DNA of 64,000 nucleotides from Colocasia esculenta (Eukaryota > Streptophyta > Magnoliopsida > Alismatales > Araceae), in the NCBI GenBank assembly GCA_014218235.1, contig CM024758.1, forward strand, positions 100,911,698 through 100,975,697. The letters run 5' to 3'. Below are positions 12,298 through 22,973 of this stretch, piece after piece (the first letter of the stretch is position 1; the number at the start of each line of letters is the position of its first letter). Position numbers and translations under genes: made by a program. A model generated the notes under the pieces. That model made no database searches, was not told the origin of the DNA, and worked only from the letters and a program-made list of their open reading frames with translations.

Positions 12298-12960
12298 AAG
12301 CTTGGAGAAGCTTCGGGTATATTCATGATTGATCTCCATTTGTCAAAAAATTATGATAATGCATGGGTATTAGATACCACATGTGCATCTCATATTTGCA
12401 ATTCGTTGTAGGTTCTGACAAAGTATAGGAGATTGGCAAAGGGTGAGGTCGACTTAAGGATGGGAAACAACATAAAAGTTGTTGTTGTTGCTATCAGAGA
12501 AGTCAACCTAGAACTGCCTAGTGGAGCTTCACTTGTATTGGATACATGTTACTTGTTCCTACTATCATCAAAAACATCATTGCCATTTCATGTTGATTAA
12601 AAATGGATATAAGTTGTTTTTAAGAACAATAGTTGTTCACTGATTTTGAATGATGAGATCATTAGTAAAGAAACATTGATGAATGGTTTGTTTAGATTAG
12701 ATGTTGCTTTGCATGTCATGAATGTTGGTGTGTCTAAAAGAAAGAGAGATGATGTGAACGAGGCTTACCTTTGGCATTGTAGGCTATGTAATATCCCGAG
12801 GGAAGAATTCAAAGGTTGCTAAAGGATGGTTTCTTGGGTCCACTTGATTGTGAATCATATGCAACCTGTGAGTCTTGTCTTCAAGGAAAATTGACCAACT
12901 CTCTTTTTAGTGGAACTAGAGAGAGAGCCTCTGAGTTATTAGAACTCATACATACAATGT
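12298..12960 (+). pseudogene. Element J: copia protease and pre-integrase region
   Basis: The copia protease block reads AWVLDTTCASHICNS, so the usual catalytic D-T/S-G has become DTT. A TAG follows directly. Further on are LILNDEIISKETLMNGLFRL, the pre-integrase phrase AYLWHCRLCNIPRE and CESCLQGKLT, part of the integrase zinc-binding HHCC motif, with several stops and at least one frameshift. The protease would cut the Gag-Pol polyprotein. This copy is inactive. Confidence 0.65.
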
Positions 12961-13600
12961 ATGTCGACCTATGTCCACACATGCTAGAGAAGGATACTCC
13001 TAGTTCATTACATTCACTGATGATCTTTTAAGGTATAGACATGTGTACTTAATAAAGTATAAGTTCGAGGCCTTTAAAAAATTTAGAGAATATAAGAATG
13101 AAGTGGAAAATCAAACTGGAAAGAGTATAAAGATTCTTCATTCAAAGCAAGGAGGAGAATACTTAAGTACAAAGTTCACCCAATTTCTCAAGGACCATGG
13201 GATCCTATCCCAATGGACTCCTCCTCATACACCTCAGCTCAATGGTGTATCGAAAAGGAGGAACCGCATGTTGTTAGACATGGTGCGGTCATGATGAGTT
13301 TTGCCAACCTACCCGTCTCATTATGGGGATATGCCCTAGAGATCGTAGCTTACATTCTGAATAGAGTTCCAACTAGGATGGTAGGTCTACTTCATATGAG
13401 ATGTGGCAAGGGAAGAAGCCCGACCTTAAAGTTATTAAGATTTGAGGCTGCCCTGCCCACGTTAAGAGACAAACGATAAGTTAGAATCAAGGTTAGAACG
13501 GTGCATATTCGTGGGATACCCCAAGGAAACTTTTGGGTATTACTTCTGTCACCTAGAGAACCAAAATATCTTTGTTGCCAAGAGGATAGTGTTTCTTGAA
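12961..13600 (+). pseudogene. Element J: copia integrase
   Basis: The pieces include KNEVENQTGKSIKILHSKQG, then GEYLSTKFTQFLKDHGI and TPPHTPQLNGVSKRRNRMLL, and in the next frame SFANLPVSLWGYALEIVAYI and LNRVPTRMV. The end of the core domain is clear, with Glu replaced by Lys in VSKRRNR (normally VSERRNR). The frame changes between about 13,270 and 13,295, and a second change lies near 13,440. The protein would insert cDNA; this copy is broken. Confidence 0.7.
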
Positions 13601-14012
13601 AAGGAATACATTCATGATAAATGGAAACAGTGGGAGCATGATAGAATTGAGCAAGGTTGGAGAACCTAGCTCAAGCACCATTTTGCAAGAAGAGTTTGTT
13701 CAGGTACCTATCATGCAAAATCCAATTTTGCGTAGGTCAAGTAGAGTTCCTATCCCTCTTGAGAGATATGTGGGACATATCAAGGGACAAGACTGCGAGG
13801 ATACTGATCCTTAAACCTATGAGGAGGCTATTATGAGCATAGATTTCAGAAAATGGCAAGAGGCCATGAATTTTGAGATGGATTCCATGTACTCCAGCTA
13901 GGTTTGGAACCTAATTGATGTACCTGAGGGTATTGTACCCATTAGGTGCAAATAGTTTTTCAAGAAGAAGATTTGAGTAGATGGAAAGGTAGAGACCTTT
14001 AAGGCAAGACTT
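13601..14012 (+). pseudogene. Element J: linker and first bases of RT, cut by element E
   Basis: A linker with LRRSSRVPIPLERYVGHI is followed by TYEEAIMSIDFRKWQEAMNF and VWNLIDVPEGIVPIRCK, the usual start of copia RT. Several stops are present. The frame stops at TFKARL, where the LTR of E begins at 14,013. The rest of J is not found in the window; it should lie beyond the right end of E. Confidence 0.75.
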
Positions 14013-14470
14013 TGTTGGGTATGGAATGAATATCTAGAGGGGGGGGGTGAATAGATATTAACCTCTTAAAAATATTTAAGAACCCGAAATAGACCTTAAG
14101 ATATAGAAGAGCTAACAATATCAACAAGACAGAGCAATTGGGAAAATGGACAAAACGCCACACAATGCACGTAAGATTTAAAGGTGGTTCAGCTCCAGTG
14201 TGGAGACCTACATCCACCCCTCACTAAACTAAGTGAGGCTTCACTCAACAATCTAAGAGTGTGAAACAATCACACATCCGCTGATTCACAGCTTTGTACA
14301 ACCTGCTGATACACAACTTCAACACATCTGATTCACAACTTCAAGATTATAACAATCTCACAATCCTCACACACAAAGTGTAGCATCAGTTCTTCTACTC
14401 CATCTAGAGCAGACAACAGAAGCTTCCTTCTTTCGATGATTCGATTGTCATGTCGCATGTAGATTGACAG
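14013..14470 (-). mobile_element. Element E left (3') LTR, U5 end
   Basis: It starts TGTTGGGTATGG and then CTAGAGGGGGGGGTGAATAG, the reverse complement of the C-rich end of SIRE-like LTRs. GGTGGTTCAGCTCC and CTCACTAAACTAAGTGAGG are the U5 phrases seen on the other strand in element I. The LTR belongs to a minus-strand element whose internal part reappears at 63,210-64,000. Insertion was into the RT of J. Confidence 0.7.
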
Positions 14471-15189
14471 TATGTCAACATACGTGGTTAATCAGTAATG
14501 CCAGATCCCTCCAAAACTGTGTCCACCAGTGCTGCAAGTCATCGTCTTTGACCACACGAGCAACATCTCCTGGATACCTTTGGTATCCACATTTTGCCGG
14601 GATCTGTGGATTAACACTACGTATATCCAACAAAATTCGGTAAGTTACTTTAGGAATGTAGACCCTTACTTTCCTTTGTATCGTGTGGCTTCTTCAATCT
14701 TGTTTTTGAGAAATCTGACTGAAATTTTCTTTTAAGCTAGATTATGTAATTCTAGGACAAAGTAATCCCTCAAGATTTTTATGCCGAGGACTAGGGTTAT
14801 TATCTTTTTGGTCATGTGAATCATACCCCCTTTTGGTGGGGACATCTGAGCCTTAGACCGGGCCAGCCAAAGTCTATCAAAGACGGAGCCGACGTGCAGC
14901 GACGATGACACCCATATAGCTTGGCGATGGGCTTCCTTGACTTGTGTGTGCTCGTGCGCGCGCATAATGGTGGATGTATGATCATTGTGAAGTGATCTGA
15001 ACCACCTTAAATCATTATTGTACTGTGGTTTGATCTACATATTCACTAGATGCATACTAGGAATGCTTTTGAGTATGAATTTCTTGTGTAATTCATGTCA
15101 ATTTGACTTGTAACATAGTACACACACTCACTAGTTGGTGTTCGAAGTCCTCTTGACTTAGATCTGGTCGATCAAACACTGACCTAACC

Positions 15190-15310
15190 AATCAATATAG
15201 GGACAACAATTGATTGGTCAAGTCACCAATCGATATAGGGACACCAATCTATTGGTCAAGTCATCAATCGATACAAGGTCACCAATCGATTGATCATGTC
15301 ACCAATCAGT
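15190..15310 (+). repeat. 38-bp tandem repeat, about 3.2 copies
   Basis: Units start AATCAATATAG, AATCGATATAG, AATCGATACAAG and AATCAGTATG at 15,190, 15,228, 15,266 and 15,304. Each unit also holds an inverted CAATYGATTGG-like phrase. Confidence 0.85.
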
Positions 15311-15551
15311 ATGAGAAAAGGATCTGTCGACACCCAGAGAAGCTGGTGTCGACAGATGACTTAGATTGGCAAATATTAGGTCTCTGAAAGATAAAGTATG
15401 ATAGAATTTGTCGACACTAAGGAAGCTGATGTCGACACCTTCCGTGTGAAATGCAAACACGTAAGGCACGCGACACGACATAAATGTGCAGGGTCTTCCT
15501 TGTACGTGGTACACACACGCCCCAAAGCACGTGTCACACACTTCAAGGATA

Positions 15552-15558
15552 TATAAAT
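15552..15558 (+). promoter_or_regulatory. Plus-strand TATA box in the composite LTR
   Basis: TATAAAT is followed by CTTCTTATCTCATTTGGAG, parallel to the promoter of the element I LTR. Confidence 0.55.
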
Positions 15559-16291
15559 ATCCCTTCTTATCTCATTTGGAGACTAAGGACGATATGGTAT
15601 TCAGAAGAAATTGAAAAGATCGCACAAGAGAAATCACTAAAGGTATGTAGAAATTTAGAAAACACTCTTAATGTTGTTTCACTGGAGTTGAGATCTGATC
15701 AGTTATCCATTGAAACTCCCAATTGTGTCTTCTCTAGGCTTGGATTCATCAGGCTCTTCTTCTGGCTGCAGCTTAAGGATCAATTGCCTCTGATTGGAAA
15801 GGAATTCCAAACCTCTGCTTCAGTTGATCAGCAACAGGGCTTCACACAGAATAAGAACCGATCCAACATCTTTTCTTCTTGATGAGAAAACTATTCCGAA
15901 GCCTGTTCTCCTCAGCTATCTCACTTTTTCTGTGTGTGTATGTTCGCTTTCGAAGAAGACACTGCGCACCTTTTTGATCGGTGTATCAGAATCTTTTTGG
16001 TGGGCCCCAACACAATCCCCAATTCATTGGGAGATGCTTTGCCGCCAAAAAGGTTATCTTCCAGAACCTTGTAAAGTGTGCTTAGAATCCCCAATTATTG
16101 GGCCTTTGATCACGTGCCCAAAACAGGCACGCTTCCAATCTCTTTTCCTCACTGGAAGAAGGAGATTAGAGTGTCGACACTACTTGTGCATAGTGTCAAC
16201 GCACACATATACTGACTTAGATCAATGCAGATGCTTTAGTAGAGTCGACTCCATGCCATCATGTGTCGACCTTATCCATTAGACTACTGTA

Positions 16292-16296
16292 GAGAC
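16292..16296. repeat. Target site duplication GAGAC, left copy (element C)
   Basis: GAGAC precedes TGTTGCCC here and follows GATCATCA at 59,055-59,059, defining the ends of element C. Confidence 0.95.
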
Positions 16297-18426
16297 TGTT
16301 GCCCAGCTAGCAAGCCCAGAGGGGGGTGAATGAGATTTAAAATTCTTTTAGATTTAACACCTGTCATCAAGAAGCTTTAACAAAAAAACACTAAGTTTGA
16401 TTGTTAGTGTTAGTGATAAGGAAGACAATAAATAAATAAGCACACAAGCACACAACACATGAGATTTTTATCCTGGTTCAGACCTCCTATCCCAAGGAGT
16501 CCTACGTCCAGTCCCCAAGCAATAACTTGGAATTTCACTAACCAAGCGTACTGTCCCCTTAAGGACCCTTACACATCCAGCCGCAGCTAGCCTTCTCTTC
16601 TAACCCCGAAGAGGTACAAACCACCCTGATACATTGGTCTTCCTTCCTTAACAAAGGGAATACAAACCACCTATTTCCAACAGGTCTTCTCTTCACAACC
16701 CGAAGAGGAACTTCACAACAGATGTGAATAAAAGCAAATGGCCCCTAGACTAAGCTTACAACAAATGCTTGATCTGAGGCAAGGTCTGAGAGAGAAAAGA
16801 TTTGTACTAGAAAATCTCTCAGAACTACAACAACTCTCTGAAGGTTAAGCAAGAAGGATCGAGAGCTGAGAGCTATAGAAAAATGATGGAATGAAGCAGA
16901 CACTCTTCTTGTTTGTTGAGGAATTCTTTGAAGGCTTTGTCACATAAAAATTCAAATTATCGAACTGGGAGTCTTCAGTCCTCTATATATCTTCTCTTAA
17001 GAATATAGCCATTTGAAATGGCCGTTGTCTCTAGGTTGAATGCTCGTTAGACTGCATGGTCCATCATGTACGATAGGTAAGCATGCAATCATTTAATGCT
17101 CTAGAGCCATGCACGTAAAGAGAAGATTTATCCAGATATCCTTCACTTCTAGTTGTCCAACGTTGTAAGATCTTGTGCTGTCAGAGACCTGCACATAATA
17201 AATGCCAAACCATAGACAGCTAGACTGTCTCTATGCTTGTCAGTCAATGTTAGAAACCATGCAGTAAGAACGTACACCAAAATAGTAATGCCATTCTGCT
17301 ATCCTGAAAAGTGTTTGCTATAGAAACATAGGAATAGAATGCATTTAGATAGATGACATGCAGAAGTGTGTACAGACATAATAAATGCAGGATACAAGTG
17401 ATGCACGCGGGAAGACTTTGACTTTCACAATATTTGAAAATATATTTGAATATCATATATGAAATCGATGTAATCCATGAAGTCGTTATGACAATGAAAT
17501 AGTTGTTCAACTTATGAAATCATTGTTTATGCAAATCGTTATACAAATATAGGCAAATCGTTGTTCAAACATAAACAAATTGTTGTTTGAGCATATCATT
17601 GTTCAAACATAAACAAATTGTTGTTCAAACATAAGTAAATCGATGTACAAGCGAATCGTTGTACAAACATAAACAAATCGATGTATAAGCAAATCGTTGT
17701 ACAAACATAAACAAATCATTGTTTGAGCAAATCGTTGTTCAAACATAAACAAATCGATGTATAAGCAAATTGTTATAAAGATATAGGCAAATCGTTGTAC
17801 AAGCAAATCATTGTAAAGATATAAGCAAATCGTTGTAAAGATATAAGCAAATCGTTGTACAAGCAAATATAAGCAAATCATTGTTTTCTCTTATGAAATC
17901 GATTTCACAGTTAAATCATTATTTTCTCTTATGAAATCATTATAAGAGTCAAGTCGTGTTTTCACTTATGAAATCGATATGAGACCGAAATCGATGTTTC
18001 ACTTAACAAATCGTTGTGAAATCGAAATCGTTGTTTCTCTTAACAATTCGTTGTGGAACTGAAATCGTTGTTTCACTTAAAAAATCGTTGTGACATCGAA
18101 ATCGATGTTTCACTTAACAAATCGTTGTGAAACTGAAATCGTTGTATTCACTTATCAAATCGTTATAAGATGAAATCGTTGAGCAATAGAATCATTGATT
18201 GTATAAGGGAAATCGTTATTCTACAAGGAAAATCGATGTGTACTTAGAAGAAATGCATGCTCTGAACTTTAAATGATACAGTGTAAGGATTACTTACAGA
18301 TTAGGCTTGACTTATTCCCTGTGGATGAACTTCATAAAAGATTGTTAGAAAATAATTGTTGAGGTTTTGTTAATCACCAAAATTTATATAATTAAATATA
18401 ATTATATGGGGATAGACTGATCATCA
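16297..18426 (-). mobile_element. Element C 3' LTR (left)
   Basis: It is 2130 bp, from TGTTGCCC to GATCATCA in plus coordinates. It pairs with 45,914-46,651 plus 57,635-59,054. On the minus strand the TATA region lies near 16,978-16,995 (CTCTATATATCTTC as read on plus). U3 holds an array of AATCGTTGT/AATCGATGT-like motifs. The ORFs in it are low-complexity shadows of that array. Confidence 0.92.
17510..18245. repeat. AATCGTTGT/AATCGATGT array in the C 3' LTR
   Basis: Short units of about 20 bases (AAATCGTTGTACAAAC, AAATCGATGTATAAGC and variants) repeat dozens of times, many in near-inverted pairs. The partner LTR has the same array with different copy numbers. Confidence 0.9.
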
Positions 18427-18560
18427 ATCTCCCCCTTTTTGGTGATGACAAAACATAACATATAATGTTCTGAAATAAACTTGAGTAAATTTTCTAAAAT
18501 GAGGATTTTGTATTTGTAGGTATGTATTTCAGAATGTTGTATTTTCTCCCCCTTTTTGTC
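18427..18560 (-). other. Double polypurine tract of element C
   Basis: TCTCCCCCTTTTTGGTGATGA follows the LTR directly at 18,428, and TCTCCCCCTTTTTGTCATTA recurs at about 18,546. On the minus strand these are two AAAAAGGGGGAGA tracts about 117 bp apart. The one next to the LTR is the expected plus-strand primer. Confidence 0.75.
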
Positions 18561-18639
18561 ATTAAGCAAAAAGAATCAAAGTAGACAAAGAAAGAAGAGA
18601 AGAAAGATAAATAGAAGACAGAAAAGACATTATATTATT

Positions 18640-19950
18640 TCATTAAGGAGGTATAGGAATGTAGAAAGCAGGGACAGAAGGGAGGCATAGCGAGTATGAT
18701 CGGCCATGCCTTGCGTTCATGCTCTTCAAATAACCTTGGAAGGCTCCATAGACCATAGAATAGGAAGGTCCCATAACATGAGCCATCCTCTGGATGTGCA
18801 GTTGCCTTTGAGCTTCCACAAAATTTCCATACTCATCCTTGTCAAGAGACATTTTGTAGGTGCTGGAGGTACCAAAGCTGGCATGCTAAAGAAACTGATC
18901 TATTGAAATAGGGTAGAAGATCTGCTGGTGCTTCAGTTCCTTTTTCATTGAAATAAAGACTGTGTATCTCTCAACCCACATATCAAATGGGTCTCAAACA
19001 AATATGAATGGAGTTAACATCTAGAAAGTGTGTAGCAGACAGAGGAGGTTGATTTGATCTGGCCTGAGAAGCATTGAGATCAAGAAGCTGCTGAGCAGTG
19101 AGAGGGTAAAATCTTTCCCAGTCTGATGGAGATAGCCGCTCACATTTAGACAAAAGAGGGGCAAGAACATCAGACTTGATGTGGCCCTGGTGATATTCCC
19201 GTTAGACTAATCTATAGAATGCAAGGGAATTTCCTTTCTGCACTAAAATGTGCCCCATTACCCTGGCAAATCTTTCAAAAATAATAGGGCCTACTGCAGA
19301 TTCCATGACTAAGGAATGAAGTGGAGGCAGAAACATAACATCGGGTATCTCCAAAGTAGCAAAGTCCACTTGGATGGAGGTGGTATGAGCAGTATCCGAA
19401 CCAAGAAGAGAAATAGCCTGCCGGTATTGGCCAAGCTGAACTTTGGGCAGATTATGGAGATAGCTGTAATCATTAAACATCTGGAAGTACCCGATGAGCT
19501 TAATCTCCTTCTGGATGAAAGGACCCCAGGTATTTTTGTGATGAATCACAAACCACTAAGAGAGAGGGAGTGGGTGATCCCTGGGTGGGAATCGAGTAGA
19601 GCTGGCAGATATGAATTGTCTGTATAAAGATTGATGGCCCCAAGCTCATTGTTCTTCAGATTTAGCCTCAGTCATAGAGAAGATTTTTGACTGTTCGGCT
19701 TTGCAAAGAGAAGAGAGAGGGAGAACAATATTTAGGTGGTCGGTTAGATTAAGATGAGGAAGGCCAAAAATGGTGGCAAATGTGCATTTCTGGAGGAATT
19801 CACAATAGATAGACCTTCTTCAATTTTCAACAGTGAGAGAAAAACAAAGAGGTGGAAAACGAGACTCAGAGGAGGTGGCAAGGTGGGAAGATATTTTTCT
19901 CTTTTTAGGAACATGGCTAGAAGAGCCTGTCCTATGAATGTGAGTGCCAA
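18640..19950 (-). pseudogene. Element C: last part of the third ORF
   Basis: On the minus strand an open stretch (19,549-19,202) reads NTWGPFIQKEIKLIGYFQMF, then LGQYRQAISLLGSDTAHTTS, IFERFARVMGHILVQKGNSL and AFYRLV. After a stop the same type of sequence goes on with LLSKCERLSPSDWERFYPLT and AQQLLDLNASQARSNQPPLS. Stops and shifts follow towards 18,640. I do not recognise a named domain. It lies between the Pro-rich part of ORF3 and the polypurine tracts, so it probably belongs to the same third-ORF product. The function is unknown. An env-like role has been proposed for SIRE ORF3, but I see no clear signal peptide or membrane anchor here. Confidence 0.5.
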
Positions 19951-19974
19951 CTAATTGGACTGGGCAAAGTATGG

Positions 19975-21045
19975 CTACTTCAAACTCATTTTTGATGTCT
20001 TGGATAAAGGGACCTTCAAGTTGGGCGCCCTCTGAATGATTGTAACAAAAGAGGGAGGAGTAGGAGGATGAAGGAAAGAGTAAGCAATAGAGGGAGGTGG
20101 TATGGATGGTCCAGAAGATGAAGGACCAGAAGAGGAGGCTCCAGCTGAGGAGGATGATGCTGGAGGTGCCTCAGAAGGAGGAGGATGAATGAATGTGGAG
20201 GAAGCAAGAGAAGAGGAGGTTATGGTAGGAAATGGTGTAGGTGAGGAAATGTGCTTAGGTGGCAGGAGCTGGAGGAGCACTAGTAGATGAAGGTGGAGAA
20301 GGAGGGGTTGGAGTTTGAAGAGGAGAAGAAGGGGGCTCTGGGGGCACAGCCTCTTCTACAGGTACTTCAACTCTGCCTTGCTCATCCACAACTGGCCCTG
20401 GAGGCCTTGGCTGCTCAACCGATGGCCCTGATGGCCTAGATGCTGCCTGTGCTGGCTGACCCTCAACAACCTTTGGCCCTGATGGCCCTGTATCCTCAGC
20501 ACCAACTGGCCCTGATGGCCGAACTTCTTCTTCTGCAATACTTGGCCCTGATGGCCGGATTTCTTCTTCAGTCCTTGGCCCTGGTGGCCGAACTTCGTCT
20601 TCTACATCAATTGGCCCTGATGGCCCTGAACTGCTCTTTGGTACTGCAGGAGTGGGAGCAGGAGGGGCAGGAATGGGTAATTGCTCCCTCACAAAAACTA
20701 ATAGATCTTGAACTAATTGCTTAATGCTTCGCAACTCACCCTTCAAACTTTGGAGCTCAGCTTTCATTGCTCCAATCTGCTTGGCTCCTGTGCTTTGGCT
20801 CACAAAGATGGATGAAACTTCATTTTGCAGTGAGCACAGGATCTCCCCATGAGCATCCAATCGGTCTAATACTGGCTTCATGTTGACCCTCAGCTTCTTC
20901 TTCTTGGAACTATGGTGTGCTTTTCTAGTAAGCAAGGGAATCTGAGCAACACCCTTGCCTTTGCCACGGACCCTAACAGCGGGATCCACATTATCAACAT
21001 CTTCATCTGAGGGGCTCTCCACAAACCCTTCCTGAAACATATCAA
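19975..21045 (-). pseudogene. Element C: third ORF, coiled-coil and GPSGP-repeat part
   Basis: Minus-strand frame 21,040-20,255 starts MFQEGFVESPSDEDVDNVDP, has a basic KKKKLR patch, then a helical, probably coiled-coil stretch (GAKQIGAMKAELQSLKGELR), then Pro-rich sequence. About eight blocks end in RPSGP, GPSGP or RPPGP, spaced by 11-16 mostly acidic residues. The next frame (20,280-19,975) is Pro/Ser-rich with SSSAGASSSGPSSSGPSIPP. One frameshift near 21,045 joins it to the N-terminal part, another lies near 20,265. Many shadow ORFs on the plus strand reflect its GGCCCTGATGGCC-type repeats. The role is unknown. Confidence 0.6.
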
Positions 21046-22257
21046 CAGGGCACTAGCTGTGTGCTCCCCTTGAATCTGTGCTTCTTTCTCAACTGTATAC
21101 TCCCCCTGAACAGGAGCATCTTCCATAGGAACATCTGCACTGTGGCCTGGTGCCACAACTTCATCTTGCTCCCCATGAATATTTGTGACAGTATCCAAAA
21201 TATCTTCAATTATTGCTACAACAACTGTCGAAGGGGACTCAACCTCTGAGGATTACCCAACGGGCTCAATGTGCTCGGGAGGAATTTCTTCAATTATTCT
21301 TGGACTGGCCATTGGAACTTCAATTCTGATTTCTGCTGCTTCCTCTTCTTCCTCTTCTTGAACCACTGGAACTTCTGTTCTGACCTCTTCTAGCTGTTCT
21401 CGAACTGTTGGAACAACTGGATCTTCAGCTGCTTGGGCTTCAACCCTTAACTGTACCTCTGCTTCTGCCTCTACTACTTGAACATGAGGAACTTCTAGAC
21501 CCTCTACAATGATAGCCTCACCTTCAGTGACTGAGGACTTGGTCCAAACACTAGCTACTAATGAGAAGCCAGTTTTCTTTAGATTTTTGCTTCTGATGGC
21601 CTGCCCCATCTTCTCGAACACCTCACCATTCAAATCAATATTGTAGTGCTGGAAAAGTTTTGTCAGTAGGTGAGCATAAGGAAGAGAAACATTTAGCTTG
21701 TTCTTCGTGTCCCAAATGATTGCAGATGCATACTTCATCCTTTCAAAAATCACCTCTGCCATGTTGATATCTTGGTTTTGAATCGCCCAGAACATCATAT
21801 CGGAATCTACCTTAGTGCATGTGGAGAAAGTTGTGCTTCTTGGTACAAGGATTTGGCACACTATGAAATGCAAAATCCGGTTGAAAGCATTCATCTGGTT
21901 GATGTCGATTTTACCATCCTTCAGTTTATATTCAGTACCGATATTCCCCAGTCCTTTGACATGAATGTCGACGCTGTCTACTCCACTGCGACCATTGGTA
22001 GACACCCCAAAAAGACTCTCCAACAGGTCATATGTAATGTGAATAGAGGTACCTTTGACTGAGGAGATCAGGGACCCATCCTCTTCAGATTTTAAGCAGG
22101 TGTAAAAGGCCTTTACCAGGTCCGAATAACTGGCCTCTGAAATAGTTGCCATTTTTGTCCACTTCAACCTCTGCATTGCTGCTATGACATTGTGCATTCC
22201 GTTCTTCTCTAAATCAGCTACATCTACTGCCTTGTTACCGCACAGCTTCGTCTTCAC
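21046..22257 (-). pseudogene. Element C: third ORF, N-terminal plant-transposon-protein-like domain
   Basis: A frame of 334 residues runs from 22,257 to 21,253 and continues after one TAA to about 21,046. It contains MATISEASYSDLVKAFYTCL, then THITYDLLESLFGVS-like sequence, QMNAFNRILHFIVCQILVPR, MFWAIQNQDINMAEVIFERM, then LNVSLPYAHLLTKLFQHYNI and GEVFEKMGQAIRSKNLKKTG. This resembles the 'putative plant transposon protein' family often found after pol in SIRE-like copia elements; that assignment is from memory of the family. An acidic Glu/Val-rich tail follows. The function is not established. It lies about 520 bases after the pol stop. Confidence 0.65.
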
Positions 22258-22779
22258 CGCTGCAAACCTCTCTTGCTGCTCTGCTGTGAAGAACGCGGTG
22301 CTGTAACCCTAGAAACCACCATGGATTTGAACAGGGAAAGGTTCTGGAGGATCGTAGGAAGGAGTAGAATAGAAACCCCCAAGAGATTTTGGCGCGAACA
22401 TGGGATTCTTTCGAAATCACATATGAGAGGATGCCGGAATCGATAGGGTTTATCGGTCTAGGCGAGTCGAAAGAGATGAGAGAGATAGGTGGTATCGGTG
22501 TGGCATGGATTACAGGATTTAAAAAGTGAAAGTTAAAGCTACTTTTGAAAGGACACATCAGTAAATGCAGAAAATGATAAAAGAGGAGACGATTTCGCAA
22601 TAGATAAGGTCTTTTTAAAATACTGAACCGTCAAAGCAATTTATGATGCACACACTTAAATGATTTTCTTAATTTTAGGGGAGAGAATAAGCATTATTCT
22701 GAAACTGTTAATATTTCAGTTACGTGCAGAAAATCTATTACAAATTACACATGCCTAATTCCCTTCTAAGAGATGTAAA
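22258..22779 (-). mobile_element. Element C: spacer between pol and third ORF
   Basis: About 520 bases on the minus strand follow the pol stop. Only a weak ORF is present (22,600-22,235), overlapping the ORF3 start in another frame. I do not take it as a gene. The start of ORF3 could lie further upstream. Confidence 0.4.
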
Positions 22780-22968
22780 TCACTCTTCAGGTAAGGCTTT
22801 TGTAAAGATATATGCTAACTGATTCAACGTATCTATAAAGGAAATATTTATATTTCCATTAGCTACATGATCTGTAATAAAATGATATCTAACCTCTACA
22901 TGCTTTGTCCTAGAGTATTGAACTGGATTTTTGGTGAGATTTATTGCACTGGTGTTGTCGCACAGCAA
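22780..22968 (-). pseudogene. Element C: 3' end of pol (RNase H C-terminus)
   Basis: On the minus strand it reads TIPLLCDNTSAINLTKNPVQ, then YSRTKHVEVRYHFITDH and IDTLNQLAYIFTKALPEE before a TGA stop. This is the standard end of copia pol. The preceding codons lie at 41,236 and beyond, on the far side of nested element A. Across the TGGAA duplication the frame is preserved: codons before and after element A fit the RNase H order exactly. Confidence 0.92.
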
Positions 22969-22973
22969 TGGAA
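22969..22973. repeat. Target site duplication TGGAA, left copy (element A)
   Basis: TGGAA lies before TTGTAACATCC here and after GTTACAG at 41,236-41,240. Keeping one copy restores the element C reading frame. A 6-bp duplication (TGGAAT) is equally possible if the LTR starts at TGTAAC. Confidence 0.9.

Larger units (their letters stand above)
14471..16291. mobile_element. Composite of SIRE-like LTR pieces in both orientations
   Basis: No coding region. A U5-like phrase in plus orientation lies at about 14,975-15,130 (AACCACCTTAAATC, matching element I). It is followed by a U3-like array with 38-bp repeats and GTCGACA motifs (15,190-15,450), a plus-strand TATA box (15,552) and a leader with TCTCATTTGGAG. 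Yet the flanks belong to a minus-strand LTR (E), with GTCGAC-rich U3 from about 16,170 onward that continues at 59,060. A second LTR was probably inserted in, or recombined with, the LTR of E. At 14,500-14,960 I recognise nothing. Two CCCAATT(CA)TTGGG hairpins lie at about 16,020 and 16,090. Confidence 0.5.

Noticed and set aside
15484..16282. Two overlapping ORFs of 132 and 162 residues, possible host gene
   Set aside because: They lie on the leader of a plus-oriented LTR with a TATA box upstream, and show no recognisable domain.
17510..18245. CRISPR-like or satellite-like array of AATCGTTGT units
   Set aside because: The units are short and variable without unique spacers, the array is present in both LTRs of C, and the context is a plant retrotransposon.
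20440..20724. Plus-strand ORF rich in LALMA repeats
   Set aside because: It is the antisense shadow of the GPSGP repeats in the minus-strand third ORF.
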